In this document: piece by piece, positions 1-9,400 of the stretch | How positions within the stretch are numbered: the stretch's first letter is position 1 | Layout: each line of letters begins with the position of its first letter | NCBI GenBank assembly: GCA_900315705.1 | Contig: ONAB01000006.1 | Location: 1-64,000, forward strand | DNA length: 64,000 nt | Direction: 5' to 3' | From: an uncultured Bacteroidales bacterium | GTDB taxonomy: Bacteria; Bacteroidota; Bacteroidia; Bacteroidales; WCHB1-69 | The notes under the pieces: model-generated | What the model was told of the DNA's origin: nothing | Databases searched by the model: none | What the model saw: only the letters and a program-made list of their open reading frames with translations | Program-made: the position numbers and the translations under genes

Positions 1-3000
1 GTTGGAGGTCTGGAGGTTCAGCACGTAGGTCTCCGCAGCGGTGAAGTTGTGACCGCCCCACTGGTACGGCAGCGCGCTCTGGCAGACCGTCATCGTGTCG
101 TAGTAGTGATAGGTCGGGTGCACAAGGGCGTTCACCACATAGATGTCGTAGCAACCGGAAGCATTCATCACCGTGTCGCGGTACTCGCCTGCCGCGGAGA
201 TGGTCTTGCCGCGCCACATCTGCGTCATTCCCTCGCACAACTCGATGGTCGGCATATTGATCTCAATAATGGAGGTGACAGAGAGGTTCAACGTGTAGAT
301 GCTGTCGCAACCGGCAGCCGTCTGCAGGCTGTCGTAATAGACGCCGCTTTCAGTGTACTCATGATTGCGCCAGACATACGGCAAGTTGAAGCTGCAGACG
401 CTTTCCGTCTCATTGAAATGATAAGCCTGGTTTACTGTCAGCGTCAAGGCATAGACGCTGTCGCAACCGGCAGCCGTCTGCAGGCTGTCATAATAGACGC
501 CCGTAGCGGTCAGGCTTTGGCCACGCCAGTTGTACGGAGCCTCGTCGGAGCAGATGGTCATCGTCTCGGCAAAGCTGTAGGACGGGTTCACCGTCAGGGC
601 AAGCATATAGATGCTGTCGCAACCGTCGGCCGTATGCAGGCTGTCGTAATAGACGCCTGTAGCGGTCAGGCTCTGGCCGTGCCAGCTGTACGGAGTCTCG
701 TCAGAACAAATGGTCGTCGTCTCGCTAAAGTTGTAGCTCGGGTACACCATCAGAATAATGCGATAGATACTGTCGCAATAGGTGGCCGTCTGATAGTTGA
801 CCTCATAGGTGCCGGCAGCCGTCAAGTTGCGGTTGCGCCACTGGTACGGCAGCTCGTTGTCGCAAATGGCCGCCTTCTCAACAATCAGATAGGTCGGGTG
901 TACCGTCACGTCCACCTCATAGATGTCGTAACAACCTTGAGCATTAGTCACGGTGTCGCGATACAGACCACTTTCCGTGATGGTGCGATTGCGCCACGTA
1001 TAGGTTTCGCCCTGGCAGATCTCCACCGGTTCAGAGGTGTTAACCATCGAAGAGATCACATTCAGCGTCAAGGCATAGACGCTGTCGCAACCGGCAGCCG
1101 TCTGCAGGCTGTCATAGTAGGTGCCGGCAGCCGTCAGGCTCTTGCCGCGCCAGGTGTAAGGCATATCATAGCTGCAGACATCAGCGGTCTCGCTGAAGCT
1201 GTAGGACGGGGTCACCGTCAGCGTCAGCGTCGTGACACTGTCGCAACCATTCACCGTCGTCTTGTGGAAGACTATCGTAGTGGTGGCCACGGCAGAGACA
1301 TCCAGCATCGTGTCGGCGGCGGCGAAATGATAGGGTTCAGAAGACTGGCAAACCGTCAGCGCCATGCTGTTGTGGTAAACAGGATTCACCGTCAAGGTCA
1401 GCTGGCAAATGCTGTCGCAAGCAGAACTGGTGGAAAGCGTGTCGGAATAGACACCGGAGACAGACAGTGTCTTGTTGTGCCACTGGTAGGAGTCGCCTTC
1501 ACAGATGGAGGCATCCTCGTAGGAACGCTTCACATCGGAAATGGTGAAGGTCAGGGTGTAGTTGCTGTCGCAGCCGTAGATGGACGTATGGTTATCCGTG
1601 TAGGTGCCGGCAACCGTGAGCGACTGGCCGTGCCACAAATACGGGAGGGCGTTCTCACAGGTCTCCACTCTCTCGGTGAAATGATAGACCGGGACCTCCA
1701 CGATGGTGAGCGTCACCAGGCTGTCGCAACCGTTGGTCTGGAACACGACGTCATAGGTGCCCGCGGCGGCGTAGCTTTCGCCCGCATACGTGAACGGGAA
1801 GGCGTCGGCGCAGACATATTCCGTCACCGCATTGGTCGGGTTATCCGTAACTTTCAGGGTGACCTTCACAATGCTGTCGCAACCATTGACCGTCAGATAA
1901 GGAAGTGTATAAGTGCCGGCGGCGGCCATCGTGATGTTGTCATAGACATACGGCAGCGTGTTGGCACAAACCGTGACGGTATCGAAATGCAGATAGGTCG
2001 GGTTGACCGTCAAGGTCAAAGTGACGATGGTGTTGCAGCCATCGGCCTGCTCTTCCATAATGTCGTACACGCCGGCAGCATTGTAACTGTGGTTGGCATC
2101 ATACACATACGGCAGGGCGTCGGCGCAGATGGTGACGTTCTCGGTTCTGCGGGCGTACGGCTGCACGTGGAACTGTACGTGCCAGATGCTGTCGCAACCA
2201 TACTGCGACTGCAACGTCACATCGTAATTGCCAGCCTGGTTGAAGCTGTGCGTGGCATCGAAGGCGTACGGAAGCGCACCCTGGCAGACCGTGATGGTCG
2301 TGTCCTTGGAATAGGTAGGATGCACGATCAACGTCAAGTGATAGATGCTGTCGCAACCGTTCGCCGTCTGCAGATTGATGGTGTATTCACCAGCGGCAGA
2401 ATAGGTGAACTCAGGTCTGTTGTTCCAAACATACGGCAGTTCGTTGTCGCAAACCTCCACCGTCTGATTGATGCTGTAAGTCGGGTTGATGACCAGTTCG
2501 AGTTCCACAATGCTGTCGCAACCGGCGGCAGTGTGGAAGTTGTGCGTGTAATGGCCGCTCGTGGTCAAGGCCTCTCCGGCGAACATGTACGGCAACTGGG
2601 AACTGTTGTCGCACAAGGTCACGGTAGTGTTGTGATGATATGCGGGCAGAACCGTCAACGTGAAGGTGTAGTTGCTGTCGCAACCGTGCACGCTATTATG
2701 GTTGTCGTAATAAACACCTGAAGCGTTGAGGCTTTGGTTGTGCCAAGCATACGGGATCTCATCAGAGCAGATGGTATCCGCCTCATTGTATTGATACACC
2801 GGATTGACCGTCAGGGTGAGGTTCACCGTGCTGTCGCAACCATACTGGGTTTGGACCACGCGCTGGTGGGTCTCCGTGCCTGCAGCGGTCGGGGTCACCT
2901 GGAAGCCGTTGGCGGTGTAGGATTCGCCCAGACAGATTTCAGCCGTGAGGTTGGTGGTGGAGAGCTGATGAACGGTGAGGTTCAAGACCACCACACTATC

Positions 3001-3480
3001 GCAACCGTTGGTGGCCTGGAGATTCTGGGTATAGAAACCGGTAGCATTCGCATTGAATCCGTTGGCTGTGTAGGATGCGCCGTCGCAGATATGCGCCACG
3101 ATGGTGTCACGATACTCAGCCGCCACGGAGAGGTTCAGCGTCACCGTGCTGTCGCAACCGTTTACCGTCTGCAGGTTGGCCGTGTAGGTACCCGGCTGGT
3201 TCAAGGTCTGTCCATTGAAGTTATAGGAAGCCGTGGCGCAGATGGTCGTGTTGATGACGGTGTTCTTCACAGGGTTCACCGTCAAGGTCAAGGTCGTCGT
3301 GCTGTCGCAACCCAGAGCGTTCAGGCTGTGATGCGTCAGCGTGTAGGTTCCCGCCACCATAGCCGTGGTGTCGAAACCATAACCCTGATAGCGCGTACCG
3401 GCACAAACTTGGGCCTGATAAGCGACTTCGCTCGTCGGGTTGACCGTGATGACCAACGTCACAAGACTGTCGCAACCGTG
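1..3480 (-). repeat. Tandem ~155-bp repeats encoding ~50-residue 'CDS' modules
   Basis: Within the giant gene, the plus-strand word CTGTCGCAA (minus-strand codons for C-D-S) recurs about every 150-165 bp from roughly 300 to 3480. Degenerate copies near 160 and 930 read C-Y-D and one near 2034 reads C-N-T. I count about 22 units, plus three isolated units near 4377, 4537 and 4686. Each unit encodes a conserved C near its start, LPYxWxx, a G-x-Y strand and a C-D-S motif before T-L-T-V-N-P. The paired cysteines could form a disulfide, which is inference. Some adjacent units (about 430-700) are nearly identical at DNA level, suggesting recent duplication or gene conversion. Confidence 0.9.
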
Positions 3481-6400
3481 AGAGGAGACTTGGTTGAGCA
3501 ACACATTGTATGTACCGGGTTGGTTGTAAGTGGTGTTCTGACCATATTGGGTATAAGTAGTTCCCTGGCAGATAGCATCTGTAAGGGTAACAGGATCATA
3601 AACAGGATAAATGGTGATTTGGATTTCACTTCTCGGGCTCTCGCAGGTGGTCGTCTCATTGTAGTTGCTGACGAAATAGCTGCGGGAGGCGGCAACAGTA
3701 CCCGTATTGGCAGAAGCCATAGGAGTGGTGGTCGTGTTATCCTCATACCAACGGAAGGTGGTGCTCGGTGTGGAGGTTACATACGTTTCAAGCTGGAAGG
3801 CATTGGCACCGCAGTTCTCGGCATTGATTGTCACCGGAGCAGCAGGAATCGTGTTCATCGTGGCCGTGACAGCCTTACGGGTGCTGAAGCAACCCGTAGC
3901 GGCATTGTAGGCATCCACATAGTAGTTGGTGGTATTCTGGATATTTGTCGTGTAAGAATCACCCGTATGGAACGATGAGGTGGTCGTACCATTCACAAAC
4001 CAGCGATAGGTCAACTCGGAATTAGCGGGATTGACACTCATCGTCACGGAACCGGCACCGCAACGGGCCACATTCTCAATGGCCGGTTGGGCAGGAACCT
4101 CGTCGATGGTGGCTGTCACCGGCATACGCGGACTCTCACAATGCGTATTGGCATTGTAAGAAGAGACATAGTATGTCGTGGTTGCCTGCAAAGTGACGTT
4201 ATAATTACCGCCCTCACGGAAAGGCGTGGCAACGGTGGAATCCGCATACCAGCGGCAAACCGTACCATCGGTGCCGACAGAAGCATTCAATGTCACGGCA
4301 CCGGCGCCACAACGCTGTGTGTTGGTCAGCGTGGGCACACCCGGTTGCGGGTTCACCACCACCGTCAAGGTGATGACGCTGTCGCAGCCCTGCTGGTTCT
4401 CAATCGTGATGGTCTTCACACCTGCACTCGTAATCTGCGTGCCGGCGTAAGTATAAGGAAGTTCGTTGCTGCAGAGCGTCAACTGCTGCTGGCTGGCGGT
4501 GGAGTGACGAATCGTCACGTGCGCGGTCACCACACTGTCGCAACCCGTCACCACAGAAGACAATGTCTGGGTATAGTCACCGCTCGTGGTGTAGTTCTGG
4601 TTGTTCCAAGTCCAGCTGTCACACTCATCGATAGTGATCTCCTGAGTCAGCACAGGATTGATGGTGAGATGCAAGGTCACCACGCTGTCGCAGTTGTTCA
4701 CGGTATGCAGCGTTCTGGTGTAGTCGCCGGAAGCGGTGAAGGTTTCATTGTTCCACACATATTGGACACAAGCCACAGCCGTGTCGTTGACATTATAGGT
4801 CGGATAAACTGTGGCAATGACATTGGCGGAGGCGCTGACACAGTTTGTCGTGTCATTGGTATTGATGGCATAGAATGTCGTGGTCTCGGCCACTTGGATT
4901 TGCAGCGTGCTGCCGGTGCCGACAGTTGTGGAGAGATCGGCATCCTGATACCAGGTGGTGGTCACGCCAGCGACCGCGGCAGCGGTAAGGGTGGCATTGC
5001 CCGCACCGCACAAGGTCGTACCCGTCAAAACGGGAGTGGCGGGCAGGGCCTTCACAGGCACCTCCACCATCGTGGCAGCACTGCTACAATTCGTATTGGC
5101 ATTGTAGTTGACAGCGCCATATTGCGTGGTCGTTTGGATAGTAGGCGTTACATAGGTATTGCCTTCGGCAAGATAGGTATTGTTGGAGTCGTACCAACGG
5201 ATGACACAGTCGGCCGCGGGCGTAGCCGTCAAGGTATCACTACCCTGCTGGCAGATAATCTGCGGATCGGCCACCGTCGGGGCGGCGGGAATCTCGTTGA
5301 TGGTCACCACCATCTCCTGCAATGCGCTGCGGCATCCGTTCTGGGCGGTAGCCATCACATAGAAGGAGGTAGTCTGGGCAACTTCTTGTGTCGTGTTGCT
5401 CAAAACCTGGGTACTATCGGGGTCGCTGTACCAAGTCAGCGTGCAGCCGGTAGCGGCAGTGGCGGTTAAGTTCACCGTGTACGCACCGCAATGGGCAGGA
5501 GAAGTCACTGTCGGAGCAGCCGGCACCTCATTGACCGTGGCCGCCACCGTAGTCTTGGCACTCTCACAACCCGTTTCCGTGTTATAAGCAGCCACCTTGA
5601 AGTTCTTGGACGTGGTTACCGTCGTGGTATAGTTGCTGTCCGTAGTGGCAATGAGGATGTCATTGTCGTCGTACCACTTGTACTGGATATTCGTGGCCGG
5701 AGCGGCGACGAAGGTCACACTACCCTCTCCGCAACGGCTGACGCCGCTGACGTTCGGGGTGGCAGGCAGCGGGTTGATCACCACCACCACAGGGATAGCC
5801 TCGCTTTCGCAGCCGTTGGTGCCGACGGTGGAGACGTAGTAGGTCGTGGTTGCAGTTATACGGATACCATATGTATTCTGGGCACGTGCCGTCATATTGG
5901 CATCATACCACTGGGCATAGCTGCCGCCGTTGCCGGCAGTAGCCGTAAGGTTCAATTGGACATTGTTTCCAACAAGACATTGCGGGGCGGGAGCCGTGGT
6001 GGTGGGCAGGCCCGGGATTTCCTTCACATTCACCGTCACTGTGGCCGTGTTCGTACAGCCGTTGGCGGCAGTGCCTGTCACCGTGTAGGTCGTCGTGTCG
6101 GAAGGAACCACCCTAATGGTGCTGACCGTCTCGTTGTTGCTCCAGCTATAAGTATCAGCGCCGGAGGCCGTCAGTGTTGCGGTGTCGCCCGCGCAGATGG
6201 CGGCAGGAGCAGCCGTAGCCGTCACCGTGGGAATGGTTTTCACCGTGGCCGTCACATTTGCCTTGTCGCTCACGCAGCCCGTGGTGGCGTCGTAGGCGGC
6301 CACCTTGAAGGTAGTATTACCGTTCACCGTCGTCGTGTAGCTGCCCGACGTAGTATCCAGGCTGACGTTATTGTTGTTGTACCATATATATTCCGCTCCG

Positions 6401-9400
6401 CTGGTAGTGGAGGAGGCACCCAGCGTCACCTGGCCACCGCCGCAGATGGAGTCAGGCGTCACCGTCGGGACAGCAGGGATAGTGGCCGGCGTCACCGCGA
6501 TGCTCACCGGGGCACTCGTACAGCCCGTGGTGGAGTTATAGCCCGCCACGCTGTAGGTCGTCGCACTCGTCACGTTTGTCAGCGCGAGGTTGTTGCCCGT
6601 GCCCTGCTGCTCGGTACCCTGGGCGTTGTACCACTTCAAGGTCGTGCCCGAGACTGGCGTAGCGCTCAGCGTCACCTCGCCGCCGCAGGCATACACGCTC
6701 GTGGCGTCCACCGTCGGAACGCCAGGCAGCGGGTTCACAGTCACCTGCACCGTGGCCGTGTTCGTACAACCGCTTGTAGCAGTGCCTATCACCGTGTAGG
6801 TTGTGGTCGTATCAGGCGTCATCTTCACCGTGGCGCCTGTCACGTTGCCGTCCCAGCTGTAGCTGTCGGCACCCGTGGCGACCAACGTCACCGTGTCGCC
6901 CGCGCAGATGGCCGTCGGGGTGGCTGTGGCCGCCACTGTAGGTTTGGCCGCCACCAGCACCGGCACCCGCTGGCTCTCGCAGTGTGTCGTGGAGTTGTAG
7001 GTGGACACATAGTAGGTGGTGTCCACCGTATTGGCAGAATAGTTGCCGTCGGATGTTGTCGGGTTGCCCGTGGCTCCCAGACGCCAGTATAGCGTCGTGC
7101 CGTTGGCACCCATCGTGGCCGACATCTGCACGTTGCTGCCTTCCGGCTTACAGTAGGTCGTCTGGCCCGGCGTGGGGGCACCGGGGATAGGATTCACCGT
7201 CACAGTCACCGGGGTGAGGGCGCTGCGGCAGTTGTCGGCGGTCATGTTGGCCACATAGTAGGTCGTGGTATTGCTCACCGTCACCGTGGCACTGTCGAGG
7301 GGTTGTGTGCCCAGTTCGTCGCTGAACCAGGCCAACGTGCAGTTGTCGGCAGCCGTAGCCGTCAGGGTAATCTCCTGCGCGCCGCAAACGCTCTGGTTGT
7401 TGGCCGCCGGGGCCGCAGGGGCGGAGGTCACCGTGGCCGTCACATTCACCTTGTCGCTCACGCAGCCCGTGGTGGCGTCGTAGGCGGCCACCTTGAAGGT
7501 AGTATTACCGTTCACCGTCGTCGTGTAGCTGCCCGATGTCGTTGTATCAAGGCTGACGTTATTGTTGTTGTACCATATATATTTCACTCCGCTGGTAGTG
7601 GAGGAGGCACCCAGCGTCACCTGGCCACCGCCGCAGCGGGAGGCCGGCGTCACCGTCGGATCGGCAGGCTCCGTGGCCGGCGTCACCGCGATGCTCACCG
7701 GGGCACTCGTACAGCCCGTGGTGGAGTTATAGCCCGCCACGCTGTAGGTCGTCGCACTCGTCACGCTCGTCAACGCGAGGCTGTTGTTCGTGCCCTGCAG
7801 AGCGCCCTCGGCGTCGTACCACTTCACGGTCGTGCCCGAGACGGGTGTAGCAATCAGCGTCACCTCGCCGCCGCAGGCATACACGCTCGTGGCGTCCACC
7901 GTCGGGGCGCCAGGCAGCGGGTTCACCGTCACTTGCACCGTGGCCGTGTTCGTACAGCCGGCGGAGGTCTCGCCCGTCACCGTGTAGGAGGTGCTCTCTG
8001 CAGGCGTCATCTTCACCGTGGCGCCCGTCACGTTGCCGCCCCAATTGTAGCTGTCGGCACCCGTGGCGCTCAACGTCACCGTGTCGCCCGCGCAGATGGC
8101 CGTCGGGGTAGCCGTGACTCCCACCGTGGGAGTGGCTGCCACCAGCACCGAGACCTGCTGGCTCTCACAACCTGTCGTGGAGTTGTAAGTGGACACATAG
8201 TAGGTGCCCACACCGTTGTTGGCATTGATTATATAGTTGCCGTTGTTTGACGGGGTTGGGCTACCAGTCGGAGTCGTGCGCCAACGCAACATATCGCCAT
8301 TGGCACCCGCCGTGGCATTTATCGTCAAATTGGAACCTCCATAGCAGTAGGTCGCCAGGCCTGGCGTGGGAACGCCCGGGAGATCATTCACTGCCACCGT
8401 CACTGTGGCCGTACTCGTACAGCCGGCGGACGTCTCGCCTGTCACCGTGTAGGTCGTATTCTCCGCAGGCGTCATCTTCACCGTGGCGCCCGTCACGTTG
8501 CCGCCCCAGCTGTAGCTGTCGGCGCCAGAAGCCGTCAATGTCGCGGTGTCACCCACACAGATGGCGGCGGGAGTGGCCGTGGCCGTCACCGTGGGAATAG
8601 GATTCACCGTGGCCGTCACATTCGCCTTGTCGCTCACGCAACCCGTGGTGGCGTTGTAGGCGGCCACCTTGAAGGGCGTCGTGCCATTCACTGTCGTCGT
8701 GTAGCTGCCCGACGTCGTTGTATCAAGGCTGACGTTATTGTTGTTGTACCATATATATTTCACATTGCTGGTAGAGGAGGAGGCACCCAGCGTCACCTGG
8801 CCACCGCCGCAGATGGAGGCCGGCGTCACCGTCGGGACAGTGGGGATAGTGGCCGGCGTCACCGCGATGCTCACCGGGGTGCTCGTACAGCCCGTGGAGG
8901 AGTTGGAGTCCACCACGCTGTAGGTCGTCGCACTCGTCACATTCGTCAGCGCGAGGTTGTTGCCCGTGCCCTGCAGGGCGCCCTCGGCGTCGTACCACTT
9001 CAAGGTCGTGCCCGTGGCGGGTGTCGCGCTCAGCGTCACCTCGCCGCCGCAGGCATACACGCTCGTGGCGTTCACCGTCGGAACACCAGGCAGCGGGTTC
9101 ACCGTCACCTGCACCGTGGCCGTGTTCGTACAGCCGTCGGAGGTCTCGCCCGTCACCGTGTAGCTCGTGGTCGTCGCAGGCGTCATCTTCACCGTGGCGC
9201 CCGTCACGTTGCCGCCCCAGCTGTAGCTGTCGGCACCCGTGGCATTCAACGTCACCGTGTCGCCCTCGCAGATGGCCGTCGGGGTGGCCGTGACTCCCAC
9301 CGTGGGAGTGGCCGCCACCAGCACCGAAACCTGCTGGCTCTCGCAGTGTGTCGTGGTGTTGTAGGTGGACACGTTGTAGGTACCCAAAGGATTGGCAACA

